A stretch of DNA of 64,000 bases from Maea johnstoni (GCA_963942565.1 OZ012699.1:1091772-1155771); one strand, 5' to 3'; shown: positions 24,401 through 36,610, counted from the first letter of the stretch. Program-made: numbers and translations. The notes: generated from the letters alone by a model not told the origin.

Positions 24401-27400
24401 TACGAGGCACCTAAAAGCTTAGGTGACCATGGTAGCCAATTTAGTTTACATTTATCTCACCAGAGGAATAGAGTACTATGTTTGAGTATGGCCAGATAAG
24501 ACCATGAAGTGCCATCTATTTGTCATATCTGGTACTACACCACACTGCATAGTCAACTCAGAAGGGAATGGTAGTTTTTCAGGTCAATGTAAATTGTAAA
24601 AACTAGCACCTGCATTGATGCTGTTCTTAACACTTGTTTAGGGCACCTTGGCTTGGTATTAGATATTAGCAAGAAGTACTTGGATTTAACATTAGTTGAT
24701 ATTTAGGGTGCCACATGTGTTTATTTGTGTTTTAACGCATGAGTAGTAATTAAATATCGTTCAGTTCAGGCTACAGTCAATTAAGTACATTACATTACAT
24801 TAAAAGAAAAAAATTCTTTTATAACCTCAGGCTACAGTCAAGATTATATTACATTTAAAAGATAGCAATATCAGGTGAGATTATTTTAAGATTAATGATC
24901 CGCATGCCTACTTGAAATATTTGAGGGTATAGCCAATTTTCTTTGATTTTTTGGTCATTTCCTTTATTTTTGTAGGTTGGCAGTTGATGCAATGAGGACC
25001 CTGCACCCTGATGTTGCCGCGGCCGTACAGGCTCGGGTGCTATTCAGCAGAGCTGAGGAAGAAATACTAGAAAAAGTGTCATCTGTAAGTTTTGGCTCGG
25101 GTACTGAAGATCTGGTTAATTTGCCGTGTCCATACTTATAGTCTATAGCCTTCATCAAAATTTTCCGAACCTTTATTTTTCAATCATGATGTGGTGATGA
25201 CCCTTTAACCCTGCTCTTGCTAACACCGGATATATCCGGTGATACATATCTTGCCTGTGTGACCAACACCGGATATATCCGGTCTTTGGGCACCCTTGCA
25301 CTTAGCAAAATAAAAACTACATGGGCCGATTAAGGAGTATTGAATTATACTAGATATCAAGGTTTTACCTTTTACTATGTTTCTATTTCAGTTTGTGAAG
25401 CACATTATTGAAACAGTAATAGAAATCTATGAAATCTTTCTGATTTGGTGGGTAGACCCACAATATCCCTGGTCCCAGGGGATAGGTACTCCCATATGGG
25501 GGTCTAGCATGACAAGGGTTAATGTTGTAATTTTGCCGATCTGAAGCTTTTCAGAGATTTCCTAATCTTAATGTACCGATATCGTCTGATAAGTAAATAT
25601 CGACAAATTAAAATCATCGGTGAATTAACAGGATTTACAGTATTTTGGAACTTCACTCATTTCGATCCAATGTACGGCCGGCCCATGGTCTTAACCAGCA
25701 GGGTGTCGGGGCATTGCTTGAACCCTCAAAAATTACTAATTGGGACACCTAAGTTTTCTATAATTGCCCATTTTGAGCCAATATGCAATAACTTGATATT
25801 TACAAGTCATTGTAATTCCCACGAATTTGATGAGGTTTTTATGGCTTATTCTAAATAAGTAAATACTTACAGTAGTTATCTGAATAAATTGGGAGTTCCG
25901 AAAACTTAACAGTTGCCACATTTGGGCATCCAGTTTCTAAATCATTGCTATGACCCTGTTGGCCACTGAATAAAATTCAGGGAAGGTAATATTTAAGAAC
26001 AGGAGAAGTTATCACCGACCACTATCATTATAAGGCTGAAATGTAAACAGTTATATAGGTACTGTAGAATAGGAAATTAATCCAAAGTGCAAATTAACCA
26101 AATTTGTGATTTCAGACTTTTCCGAGATCTTTTATTCCGAAAAGCCAATATGGAAGGTTAATATTCTAATGACAGGAATAATACATCCAACTTTCACTGA
26201 CCCCACTCGGAAAAGTTCGGCCACCTGGATTAATTTCCTATTCTACAGTAATAATTATAAAGAATAGTGCTTAGGAATAATACCACATCATCACTCACAA
26301 TTTTATACTGTGGTTTGCTTGGTGACAACAATAGTTGCATTCTTGGAATTAAGATACCTGACTATCCACTTGGTAGTTTTTCCGAAAAATATACACTATT
26401 TAATATTTATTTCAAGCTTAATTGTTTATTTCAGACTTAATCAGAGTTAGCCTTTGAGAAATAGAAATTGCAATTAGTTTCAATCTAATAGTAGAAATAC
26501 CTTGATACATACTTTGCAAGATCCCTCTTGATAAATATAGTCTTACCGTACATCACCGTTTTATCTTCCAGACAAGTCAGCCGACAACGGATACATTCAT
26601 TGAACTTCTCAACAAGCAGTCAGATGTATTCTACCCCTCAAGGACGGGAAAAAGTCTGCAGAATCACTGGCTCTTAATGAAGCAATATCATCTTTTACCT
26701 GACCAATCAGGTGAGCTTTTTTCTGTTAACCCATAAATGTTCATGGCTTACTCTTGAAATTGTCGGGACCTGACTTGATGGCCATGTGGACTAAGGCGTT
26801 GCCACTGTCCTGCCTGTCTTTTGGACAGGCAGCTTCCTAAAAACCTCCTTTTTGCACAGGCAAATTTTTTTATAAAGAATTTTTAATTTTGACTTTCTGG
26901 GGGTAATAATCAAATATTTTCTAACAACTGTCTTTCGGGACATAGCTGAAGTGTAAATTGGGCATAATACAACAGAAAAAGTGACGCAAAATGAAATTCT
27001 TGAAATTGTCGTCATCTTTCACAGGCCATATGATTCTACGAGTTTGTGATTTTATTTTTTTCCAGTACAACCCATGCCTCGAGGGGACCATGTGCTTAAC
27101 TTCTCCGATGCTGAGGATATGATCAACGATGACGAACTCAAAGACGGGAGGGACGAAACACTGGAACATGGTTAGTGTCAAATTAGCCTATGAAAGAATA
27201 GGATTGCACAATTAATTAATATCTGTAATAAGGATAGCCAGGAAAATTTCTCAAGTTGCCACTTCCTAATAACGAACCAATGATAATAATAATAATATCC
27301 AACAGTTAAAATGAAATGCTATGCTTCGCATATTTAGCGACTTATAGTAGAGCAGCAGAACCCCCAAAAGTGCTCTATTTTTCGAGTAACCCAAACTGGC

Positions 27401-30400
27401 AATGGCACACAACCATTCATGGTCTAAGTAGTTGATATGTATCTGAAATTTATAAAACTGCATGTTGACAAGCTGGCAATTGGTGGCGAGCTGAGAAATT
27501 TGACATCCTTTAGGGATACTGTTAAAAATGCCAAATCACCAAAAAAGAGTCAAACATGGGGTGGGGGGTAGGCAAATCAAACATATAATTTAAACTATGT
27601 AAGTAATCTTGACAAATGACCCCTCGTCGGAATTGTCATTAATCAGACTTTTTATTGGTAGCATGTGAGTTGGACAATTTGACCTTGAACTCAAGGTCAA
27701 GGTCAAATCACGCTAATATTCAGATCAAAACGCAAAACTAGAATCCAAATTACATGAAAAAGCCATTTGCCAGCTTGTCAACATGCATTTTCATACACCT
27801 CAGATATATAGCTTCATGAAAAACCATGAGGACATGTGTGCCATTGCCAGTTTGGGTCGACCCCTAAAATGGGGTCCCTGCTGCTCTACTATTAGCAATA
27901 TAGTTCTGTTACAATTTGTAGATATTGACAGAAATAAAGGAAATATTTTACCCTGGTCCCTTGAATCTACCTTATCTACTCAGTCAGACCGCGACCCTTC
28001 CTATGTTTAATTGATAAATATTTTGAAATTAACTGAAGAACCATGTGATAGCTAATCAGTATAGATTTTTATAGGGTATTGATTTAGCTAATAGTCCCTG
28101 GAATCTACCTTTTTTACTCAGTCAAATATTGACCTACCCTATGTTAAATCATAAATACAGAAGAACTTGGATATGACGGACCACTGAACGACAGAATTTT
28201 GCATATGACGCACGATATGCTTGGTCCCAGACCGATGCATATCAAGTATTCGTCATATGTATACGACAGATTTTGCATATGACGGACCACTTTTCCTGGT
28301 CCCATTGAGTCTGTCATATCCAAGTTCACCTGTATTTTGAAATTAACTGAAGAACTGTGTGATAGCGAATCAGAGGAGATTTTATATAGGGTATATATTT
28401 TAGCTAATACATTTATTTGAGAATTATTAAAGCCCTGATATGGCCGTACATAACAGAATAGATCCTAGTGTATCAGTTGAGATAGTGTTTACTGCTCATT
28501 TAGTTCTATTTTTCGTCGCTAGGTGTCACCTTTTCTTATTATTATTGTTTGCCAGTTTTGTTATTGATAAATCTGTAAAATAGAGGCAACCATCGATTAT
28601 AGTCAATGATCGGCCCAACACTATTAGATCTATTCCTAAAATGCTGGTATGTGTGATATCTTATAATTCTACTTTCAGAGCTATCCATTTCTGACCGGCG
28701 TCAGAAGAGAGAAATCCGTCATCTAGAACAAGAGCTTCCAAAGTGGCAAGTTCTAGTCGATAGTGTCACAGGTAGGTGCTTAAAACGAACATTTGACGAT
28801 ATCCCTCCCAATAATATGCCCTGATGGCCGAGTGGTCTAAGGCATTGCCACTGACTGCTAGCTGGGTCATTCTATGCCAACTCGCTCACTTTTTTCGCGG
28901 CCCATCTCTGATTTTGATGAAATTTGTCAGCCCCATAGAGAGACTAATACTCACCAAGTTTCAGCTTATTATCATCACTATTAATGAAACTATATCACTT
29001 CAAAGATTTCTGAAATTTTTCAATTTTATCTGACTCTGAGACTTAAAGTATAGGTTAACTGATTTAAAAAAATTTGGTATCATTAGAAAGAGGAGATAAT
29101 TCCCTTTCCAATGATATGTTAAACAATGATCTTTATTGACATTTGACCTTTCAAGGTCATTTTGTGTGGTGTTGACCTTTGACCTACATTTTCAGAAGGT
29201 ACACCACCTTCAAATTTCATGAATTATTTTTTTGGAGGTACCAGGTGATATGAGGAAAAGACTCGTGAAATTTGGTTGTTGGGATTTGATAATTTACCTA
29301 CTATTTTACCAAATGATTGTGCTGAAAAAATTGTTCACAAAAAACTTTATTTTCATGCCTTTTCTATTTTAGGAATAAGTCCACCAGACTTTGATAACCA
29401 GACATTAGCAGTGTTAAGAGGACGCCTGGTGCGCTATTTAATGAGGTCACGAGAGGTGAGTATTCTTTAATAGGATGGGCACTGGTACTCTTTACAATAC
29501 TAAATAACGATATTGAATGGAAAAAAGTATTGTATCCAAAAAGTTGAGTATCATATTGTAACGATTAAGCTTTATAATATATAGAATTGACTTAATTGCT
29601 AACTGGATGTTGCCGCACAAAGACAGTTTGGGATTTATTACAATCATATCTTGCTAACAATTTTTGTCTTTGTGCAATCAATTTGATTTATTTTGTTCCT
29701 TTGTCTGAGTTTTAGCGAGGGTTAAGAAACGATTAGGTGCCCCAAATTGGAAGTTGTAAAGTTTTGGGGCATTCTATTTTTAAGGGAAATCACAATATAT
29801 TTCGATAACAACCATGGACAAGTTTTAACTTATTGGAATAAGGCATAATATCCTTATATAATGTCATAGGAGGCATATTGGGGCGTAGAAAAATAAAATA
29901 TATTCTTGAAATTGACATTTTAAGGAATAATTCACAAAAAGAATTTGATAGTTCTTACAGGTGCTATTTGAGGGTTTGGGTGTCTTAATGATGCCCAGAT
30001 GCCCTGCTGGCTAAGACTATGGTCTTTATCCTTTCTCATGACATTGCTTTAGATCTAAAAGGAACATAAAAAAATGAAGTTGATGATAAATGATAGGAAT
30101 CGACTTGGATTTTCATGACCGACCACAGGTTGGGTACAACCGATCGATGATCGATCATAATCGGTTGCACACGCTTTCATCCCAGCAGTACTTATTAGCT
30201 ATTTCCGCGCTAAGTAAGTAATATTTCGGACATTTTCTGGTACTGTTTTTGGCGAAAAAATTAGTCAAAATATGTGCTGTATATTTCGATCATAATTGAT
30301 GCCAAACTTTGGGATTGATTAATCGAAATCGAAATCCTTTCGATCTGATGATCAATTATCATTGATCATCGGATTATCACTATTGATGATTATTTTCAAG

Positions 30401-32839
30401 ATTTTTTTGTGTTCTCACTACGTGAGTGCACACTTACATTTTGTTCACCCTGGCTCAATGTCGTATCTCCCCGAATTCGTTTCGCTGTCCTAAGTACCAT
30501 TTTACTTATTACAAGTGCCATTACCCTTTCATCTTCCACGGCACCGCGACATTCAAAATGACGTTTTTGTACAGTTTTTTTAATTATTTTTGTTCACTTA
30601 CCGGTTTTGTTTTGGCTTCCGATATTCTTTTCTGTTGTTCGTTTTTTTGTTTATGTGGCTTATAGTCACGTAGTTTGGCAGACTTATTTGCCGCATGCTT
30701 TCATCTTTATCAGCGGCATCCATCTTTTGGCTCCCGATGCTCAGTTCGCCGGTTTCTTATTTGGTGTCATCTGTATGTGCCGCGGCTTAAGCCGCGGTAC
30801 CTATTTGTCTGAATCGGTCGTCCGGTCGTTTTTCGAACGATTGATATTTCTTTATTCCTGACATCCTAAATTCAATAAACATAATAATTAGACTAAATTG
30901 ATGTCAGGGAATAAGAATATCAACTTCGTTTTTCAAAATTAATTTATTTTGTTGCTGAAACGATCGTTGTAAAACAAGTGCCAAGGAAATTGCTTCGCAC
31001 GTGTTTAGATCCGCCATTTTAAAAACGGCAGATTTTGCGGTCTCCTCTCTGCACTTTAAACGATACAAATAAATACTTCCCGTGGTTGGATCGTAATGAA
31101 TAAAACATTTCCTGAAAGCCAAGACACATATCATCTAACAATGTCAATTTTATATTTGTTTATTCGGCGATTGATATAATAGAGTCATGATTCGAAATAG
31201 GTGCATTGCTTACGGCCTACCGATTTCGAAATCGAATTTGCCGTAAACAGTCCACTACAAATTCTCTTTGCGATCATGTTCAGAAAAGAACAAAAATGTT
31301 GATAAGAGAAGAACACACCAGCTGACGCTGACAGCGTTCTTTCTTGTTAATTATATGGTTCATTAACTGAATTCGTTCAATCAAGGTGTGATTTTCAATC
31401 AAATGCTTTAATCTTTTATAGATCACGCTGGGACGCGCCACAAAAGACAATCAGATAGATGTGGATCTGTCTCTCGAGGGTCCGGCATGGAAGATCTCTC
31501 GGAGACAGGGGGTCATCAAGCTACGCAATAACGGCGACTTCTTCATAGCAAACGAAGGAAAACGCCCGATTTACATCGACGGAAAGCCGGTCCTCTCTGG
31601 GAACAAACAGAAGCTCAATAATAATTCTGTTGTAGAGGTGGGTACACTATGAGGATTGTAAAAAGTGACCAGTACCGTATTACCCCACATACAACCCGCA
31701 CCCCCTAGATAATATGCACCCCCTCCCAAAGTCCTTTTCTATATGTAAAATACAATTCCCCGTTTATTATACGCAGGGGGAGTTGGCCGGCCATTAAGTG
31801 CAGAGAGTTATATGTCTGCCCTGGTCTGTGATGGTAAATTGTAATTGATACTGACTGGTGGTGCCCATTTGTTGACTTCACTCGTCAAAAGCCGAGATGA
31901 GGGCAGACACCAGCTCATACCAACTCTGCTCTCCTTGCTAATATCCCTATCAATTTCAATTCACCCTCATTGTCCCCTTTCATCCCCTAATATTAATGCA
32001 ATTAAAATCCAAACATGGATAGATTTGCCGTCCTTTCCTCCTGGGGGTACTTAGATGGTGACAATAAGATAACAACTAACGGGTGTTTTTAATTTACCGA
32101 TCACAAGTGTTCACGATAGGTAAATTAAGACCCAGTAAATTCGGGAAAATTGGATGTTATAAAGTTCTGGTTCTTGTACCCGTTGATAACACGCACCCCT
32201 CCTTAACATTAGTGCTGCGCGTGTATAAAAATGCGTGTTGTATGCGGGGTAATAGGGTATACAAATATGACGCTCCGTATGACAATACTCACAAGAGGTA
32301 GACAATCATGTTAGGCACCCATCGGGGATGTCATATTTGTTTTATAGTACCAAACAACCCCTACGGTAATTGAGTGTGAACTAGAGTGCCACATTAAACT
32401 GTAATTAAGGCCAAAAGCTCTCTGGCAGAGCAACATCTAAGCAGCAAGTTTACAGCCTGCACGCTGACCTACTTAGACCTACTTTCGTTTAAGCTCCCTC
32501 AAACGAGGGAGCTTTAAGGTTTAAGCTCCCTTGTTTTAGGAATTGAGTTCTATAACAGATTTGGGCCATCTCTCTAAACCAATCAGAATACAGTATCTTC
32601 AAGTGAGGTATAATAATGATAAGGTTTAACACATTCAATCCTGCAATAATAAAAATAGAAATAGATATTTGGATAACTGATATAATAAAGCTGATCTATA
32701 TGAAAAAAATGTCTTCTCATCTTTAAAGCAATTTTCATTTCTTTTTATTTTTCAGATATCATGTTTACGTTTTATCTTCTTGATAAACCAAGATCTCATC
32801 AATGTGATACGGGCAGAGGCACAGAAAATGGTGACATAA
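18460..32839 (+). CDS. MCRS1: Microspherule protein 1 homolog, twelve coding exons, 485 aa
   Basis: Nuclear FHA-domain protein; in vertebrates it is part of the INO80 and NSL complexes and binds spindle microtubule minus ends. Exons: 18460-18586, 19024-19292, 19874-19912, 23168-23251, 23979-24088, 24976-25084, 26572-26710, 27066-27170, 28679-28771, 29373-29455, 31422-31637, 32756-32839 (1458 nt, phases consistent). Landmarks are a Ser-rich N-terminus, a basic stretch with KFDDELVESSL (exon 2), DLGRWKP...D and TNDLTAVHLGVKFSC with QERWYALLYDP (exons 4-5, the conserved N-terminal MCRS domain), LNFSDAEDMI (exon 8), a coiled coil in exon 9, and the FHA domain at about residues 385-475 (DVDLSLEGPAWKISR, NGDFFIANEG). 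Each block matches human MCRS1 (462 aa). The ATG follows CTAG|G, which looks like an acceptor, so an upstream 5' UTR exon is likely. No break is seen. Confidence 0.96.
19414..19489 (+). pseudogene. Duplicated 3' part of MCRS1 exon 2
   Basis: This stretch repeats the last ~70 nt of exon 2 (QEPTAVPQPPPEKKKVQVAEK-coding) 196 bp further on, with few changes and a GT donor retained (AGG|GTAGG). The following intron sequence is duplicated too, so 19226-19421 and 19422-19637 are tandem copies. A convincing acceptor is missing (only TTTGAG precedes it). It is probably an unused exon relic; low-level inclusion cannot be excluded. Confidence 0.7.
20347..22886. mobile_element. 2.54-kb TTAA-flanked TIR element in MCRS1 intron 3
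   Basis: The ends GGTGGCTGTAAACGTTTCC and GAAACGTTTACGGCCACC are inverted and flanked by TTAA (20343-20346, 22887-22890). The interior has no transposase-sized frame, so it is non-autonomous. It holds an imperfect internal inverted repeat (20555-20885) and a copy of another repeat at 21557-21835 that is also found at 54567-54755. The GGTG start resembles that of 50340-51203. Confidence 0.8.
23257..23573. repeat. GTCTTAGCCAG repeat, copy 2
   Basis: It begins 6 bp after an MCRS1 exon (GGTCTTAGCCAGG) and ends CCCTGCTGGCTAAGACT. Best-preserved copy in the window. Confidence 0.75.
24116..24289. mobile_element. CAGGTGAACTTGG MITE, copy 2
   Basis: In MCRS1 intron 5, 27 bp after an exon. Perfect TA flanks, ends CAGGTGAACTTGG and CCAAGTTCACCTG. 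Confidence 0.9.
25209..25518. mobile_element. TTAA-flanked MITE carrying two ACCGGATATATCCGGT palindromes
   Basis: TTAA at 25205-25208 and 25519-25522. Ends CCCTGCTC and GACAAGGG. It holds two 16-bp palindromes near 25224-25239 and 25265-25280 and a CCCATATGGG palindrome at the right. The TTAACCC start fits piggyBac-type MITEs. In MCRS1 intron 6. Confidence 0.75.
26062..26248. mobile_element. TA-flanked MITE with CTGTAGAATAGG termini
   Basis: In MCRS1 intron 6. Ends CTGTAGAATAGGAAATTAAT and ATTAATTTCCTATTCTACAG are perfectly inverted and TA-flanked. Confidence 0.87.
27346..27890. mobile_element. 545-bp long-TIR element in MCRS1 intron 8
   Basis: Arms of ~140 bp (AGTAGAGCAGCAG... and CTGCTGCTCTACT) that both carry ACTGGCAATGGCACAC and GCATGTTGACAAGCTGGCA. 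Foldback structure, no coding frame. Confidence 0.8.
28158..28332. mobile_element. CAGGTGAACTTGG MITE, copy 3
   Basis: In MCRS1 intron 8, opposite orientation to copies 1 and 2, TA-flanked. The left end has diverged (CAGAAGAACTTGG). Confidence 0.88.
29714..30021. repeat. GTCTTAGCCAG repeat, copy 3
   Basis: Left end decayed (AGTTTTAGCGAGG); right end GCCCTGCTGGCTAAGACT intact. In MCRS1 intron 10. Confidence 0.7.
30100..31140. other. MCRS1 intron 10 interior with palindromes
   Basis: CGATGATCGATCATAATCG-type inverted sequences at 30140-30370, an 18-bp perfect palindrome CCGCGGCTTAAGCCGCGG at 30780-30797, and a 25-bp-arm hairpin (GATATTTCTTTATTCCTGACATC, 30841-30922). No coding support. Confidence 0.5.
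31675..32257. mobile_element. 583-bp TA-flanked TIR element in MCRS1 intron 11
   Basis: Ends CCGTATTACCCCACATACAA and TTGTATGCGGGGTAATAGGG are inverted, with TA on each side. It begins 37 bp after an exon. Confidence 0.82.
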
Positions 32840-33014
32840 AATAAGGCAGAGCTAGACATCATCGTCCAAGCCCCTAAGGTGTAGCCAAGGGTCGCCTCAG
32901 ATGTGGTTACAAGAACTGTGTGATCACCATGGTATTGTTGTCCAACCGGAGGTCCTCATTCAAGTCATGTGACCAATACATGCAATCTGGAACACTGGTA
33001 GACAGACCAATCAG

Positions 33015-33186
33015 AGGTCTCCCTTTGTGTCGCTACTGACTGCTCGCTGTCTCTCACCACTGCTTGGGTTCAAATCCCGGCCGAGGCATGTGAGAAAGTT
33101 GCCAGAGACTTGGGGTTAGGTGTTGGTTTTCGAAGGGTACTCTGGTTTCCTCCAACAGTTACAACTGGCTTGTCAAGACTTAGCCT
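33015..33186 (+). repeat. SINE copy in the MCRS1 3' UTR region (plus orientation)
   Basis: It retains the B box GGGTTCAAATCC and the body; the 5' part of the head is missing. It directly abuts the inverted copy at 33187-33375. Confidence 0.8.
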
Positions 33187-33375
33187 AAGCGTGACTAGCC
33201 AATTGTAACTAGTGGAGGAAAACGGAGTGACCGGGAAACACCACCACCTAATCTCAAGTCACTGGCAAGTTTCGTACATGCCCCGGGTGGGATTCGAACC
33301 TGGACAGTGGTGAGAGACAGCGAGCAGTCAGTGGCAGGGCCTCGGACCACTCGTCCATCAGGGCAGGACCTAAAC
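33187..33375 (-). repeat. SINE copy in the MCRS1 3' UTR region (minus orientation)
   Basis: Near full length: on the minus strand CCCTGATGGACGAGTGGTCC (A box) and GGTTCGAATCCC (B box), ending in GGCTAGTCACGC. Together with the preceding copy it forms a ~170-bp inverted pair. Confidence 0.85.
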
Positions 33376-33625
33376 TGCACCTGACCACTAACTGACAATG
33401 AAGGGCCAAGCTTACTTAATTGTATCCCTGAAAATCTTTAGTGTTGGTTTATATCACCGATAAAACATTATTTGAGAAAAATCTCTCTATTCTCTATTCA
33501 ATAGGAAACCCTTTGATATTAATTTCCAGGGCCACATAATTCAGTCAATGATACTCTTTCTAAGACAGAGTAGTCCTCGGCCTGTGATTGTATTTTTGTT
33601 GTGTATGTTTTCTATGTAAATCATG

Positions 33626-33631
33626 AATAAA
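33626..33631 (+). promoter_or_regulatory. Candidate poly(A) signal of MCRS1
   Basis: AATAAA, about 790 nt after the MCRS1 stop and followed by T-rich sequence. It is the first canonical hexamer after the SINE pair that would lie in the 3' UTR. Confidence 0.45.
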
Positions 33632-34004
33632 TCCATTATTCAACATATCCATTTAGTCTTTAAGTTTTGACTAGCTTTAAAGAATGTGTGTACAAATCAT
33701 TCCTGCTAATCAAAAGAATGAGACAATCTTTAAAAAGTTTAAGATGTTGCCAAACGTAAACAAACAATATTTCTAGGCAAAGACTAAGCTATGATCATAT
33801 TTTGCATTGGCAACAAAACTACTGGTAACAAGGACTAAATTTAATGATACTGACAAATATAATTTGGCCTCAATTTTGTAAGAAATGAATTGTATTGCCT
33901 TGCAAACCCTATTGTAGGAATTGACCACGGGTGGTAAGTGGTTGTGGCCATACAGTGCCCGGCCCAGTCAGCAGCCAAATCCAAGCCCGTAGTATGTTTA
34001 CATA

Positions 34005-34241
34005 TAAGGCCTAAAAAAATTAATTGTTTGTTTCCTGTAACGGTCCGAAAAAAGATAGGGTAGGTAGGTCGGTAAAAAACTTTTTTTTGCATTATTTTTT
34101 TGGTCAAAAATGTGTGTTTTATGCATGTTTTACGTTGATTGGGAGTTGGATGGACGATAAAAACTTTAGGGTAGGGATTTTTTTGAATAAAAACTTGTTA
34201 TGGTAGGGTTACAGGAAACAAACAACTTTTTATAGGCCTAA
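34005..34241. mobile_element. TIR element with AGGCCTAAAAA ends
   Basis: Left end AAGGCCTAAAAAAATTAATT then TTGTTTGTTTCCTGTAAC; the right end is the complement, GTTACAGGAAACAAACAA...TAGGCCTA. A decayed right end of the same family occupies about 60-157. Confidence 0.75.
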
Positions 34242-35168
34242 CCATCAGAGGGGGGAGAATGGAACAGCCACTTCGCAGAGCAGTTCATTATCATAAAATA
34301 TATCACACCCAAAAAAGGTTGGACACTTGGCAACAAGTAAGGAAAATAATAACTTAAAAAGCATTTTAAATGACAAGAACTGTTTATTTACAAATTCTTT
34401 GATATGGTAGCTATGTAAACATATCAATCACACCTTTCCACTAGCTTAAGATTCTTAGTGAAGCCCCCTTGCACATTTCACACATCTTTGGAATGAACAT
34501 TTTCATGCCTATACTAATGGTTTTCATCAATTGCTATTACTGAAATTATCTACTTGTGTCACTTTCTTTTACAGACATGACACTATTAACTATATTGCAG
34601 GATGGTATTACTCTTGTTCATGTAGACATTTGGTGCAAACAACAATTATCCATTATGCTGCTGGTGGCTAACTTTCCCAATACAAAAAGATGCGAAAAAG
34701 CTGCAATTACTTGGTTATTAAGAATAATTTTGCAAAATATTTAAAGGAGATCTGCTTCTGGCTGCTGTGAGCATTGATGGGTGAACTTGTCACACATGGC
34801 ACTAGTTAATACAAGACAGTCCTTGCATATAGTAACTAAATGGTTTAAGGATTAATACAGCATCCTGCAGCATTACATGTTAAAAGCATTATTTAACCCA
34901 TTAATGCTAAGAACAGCCTAAATCAGCCTGACAATTTGGATGAAATATCGTAGGCAAAACCTAGGTTTGGAAAATATACGTTATTTAGAAGGCCAACAGC
35001 AACTAATCTTAAAGTATTTTGTTAAGTCATTCATAATTTCCTAGTTACTGTCAAAAGTATCAAAGAACAAGAGGCCAATTTCTAGGACCTTAAAAGCATT
35101 AATGGGTTAAAGTGTTGCATTTGATAGGTGAGGTAAAGTACACAATTCAGATTTTCTGTTACACTAAA

Positions 35169-35373
35169 CCATTCAATTGCTGAGACTACTTTTGTTCAAA
35201 GCACCGGGATGCAAAGATTTTTGAAACCATTGAAACCCTGTCATGTTGGTATTCATTGGATAGCTCTCGCTGAGCACTCTTGGATGTGTACCCATGTGGC
35301 AGGGTTTCAGTCATTTTTCCTTTTTTTTGGCATATTTTGTATTGGCCACATTAACCACCAACAGTATAAGGGC
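35169..35373. mobile_element. CCCTTCCAATGCTG MITE, copy in the LicD-like 3' flank
   Basis: Full-length but with decayed termini (AAACCATTC.., ..AAGGGCTAA). It sits about 60 bp past the stop of the minus-strand gene. Confidence 0.78.
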
Positions 35374-35434
35374 TAAAAGGTGAGGTATGAAAAGTACATA
35401 ATTCAATTTCTCTGTACACAATTCAGTCTTTGTT

Positions 35435-36610
35435 CTATAGGTCACTTGTCTCTCCTTTATCATCCAATGAAAATGGTTCGGTCGCGTAATCCTGGTACTC
35501 CTCCAAAATGGCGCGGTGGACCTGTTCCTCCCCCATCACCAATACTTCCTCCACCAGACCGTACTCCAAGTGACGACGTTTCACGTACGGGTAGACTCTC
35601 ATCGCATCGTCACAGGGTAGTTCCTGAGGAACTTGGACCTGCTCCTTTGCATGATTCCAGTTACTTGACCTACATTTAAAAGTCCGAAATTTTTGCCGTA
35701 AGAAATCCAGCGTTTTGTGGGGCGACGGTAGCCATAGTGATGACAGGGGGCGGAGATGTAGTGGATAAAATGTATCTTTTTTGAAGTATGAAGTCAAGCT
35801 TGGAAATTCATGGTTCCATATATGGGTGTCGTTTTCTTTGTAATAAATGACGTCAATGAAAGGCCATTTCCAAGGTCTACTTCCAGCCCAGGGACTGCCT
35901 GACGCGAAGAACTTGAATTTGTGGTATTTGATATCCAGAAATGCCTGTAGTTTTTCCGAGTTATTTTCAGTCCAGTATTCTTTAGGTAGACCGAGAAACT
36001 GTGGCCCGAGCACAGGACCGAGTTTGATGATTTGTTCGAGTTTTAGATTATCATGGAAACTCTGCATGCCATAGGTCCCATCAGCTGTCAGTTGTTTCAT
36101 GACCTTTTCGACCTTGACCCGATCGTCAATTTTGACCACAATGTCAAGGTCGTCGTCCCAGGGTATAAGGTCATGACTTATATAGGACCCGAGGAGAGTA
36201 CCAGCCCAGAGAGAGAAAGTGATCCCGTTTGCCACAAATGCATCCGATAACACTCGTAAAACCTTGATGACCTCTGTGTGTTGTCGCCTTGACAACGCCC
36301 TTGGCAACCGCTCGCTAAAGCCCAAAGTTGATCCCTGTTTCAGCGGCGGTAGGTTGTTATATTTCGTCCACCAATCATCCTGTCCGCTTGCGTCAACAAA
36401 TTCTTTAAAATCGTCATCGTTTATAAATGCGTAATTATCATCCTCGTGTGTGACGTGCGTGTAGTCGCGATTTTGCCGTGTTTCCAGGGTGTTTTCGTCG
36501 TCGGAGAAGTATTCGTTCCACAGGAAGTAGAGGATGAGGCTGTTCTGTACGATGACGAAGACAAGAAGGACATGCCGCAACTTGATACGCTTCATAAGTG
36601 CCTCACACAT
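35435..36610 (-). CDS. LicD/fukutin-like (FKRP-type) single-pass membrane protein, last coding exon
   Basis: One long coding exon of about 391 codons. A short cytosolic N-terminus is followed by a membrane segment at residues 12-32 (type II, Golgi/ER topology), a stem with acidic residues (36-80), then the LicD nucleotidyltransferase-fold domain with WAGTLLGS (135-142) and PWDDDLDI (150-157), the metal-binding Asp cluster typical of LicD, fukutin and FKRP, and WPFIDVIYY further on. Family members transfer phospho-sugars or ribitol/choline phosphate to glycans; the substrate here cannot be told. An acceptor (TTCTTTCCAG) sits at 36635-36644, so at least one upstream exon (5' UTR or a few codons) lies beyond a microsatellite-filled intron. 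Two in-frame ATGs (36608-36610 and 36593-36595) could start it. The gene is convergent with MCRS1. It is closer to FKRP-like invertebrate paralogues than to fukutin in layout, by inference. Confidence 0.85.
   Translation of the reverse strand: MCEALMKRIKLRHVLLVFVIVQNSLILYFLWNEYFSDDENTLETRQNRDYTHVTHEDDNYAFINDDDFKEFVDASGQDDWWTKYNNLPPLKQGSTLGFSERLPRALSRRQHTEVIKVLRVLSDAFVANGITFSLWAGTLLGSYISHDLIPWDDDLDIVVKIDDRVKVEKVMKQLTADGTYGMQSFHDNLKLEQIIKLGPVLGPQFLGLPKEYWTENNSEKLQAFLDIKYHKFKFFASGSPWAGSRPWKWPFIDVIYYKENDTHIWNHEFPSLTSYFKKDTFYPLHLRPLSSLWLPSPHKTLDFLRQKFRTFKCRSSNWNHAKEQVQVPQELPCDDAMRVYPYVKRRHLEYGLVEEVLVMGEEQVHRAILEEYQDYATEPFSLDDKGETSDL

Noticed and set aside
28824-29033. 69-codon frame starting MAEWSKALPL
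   Set aside because: Translation of the tRNA-like SINE head, a common artefact.
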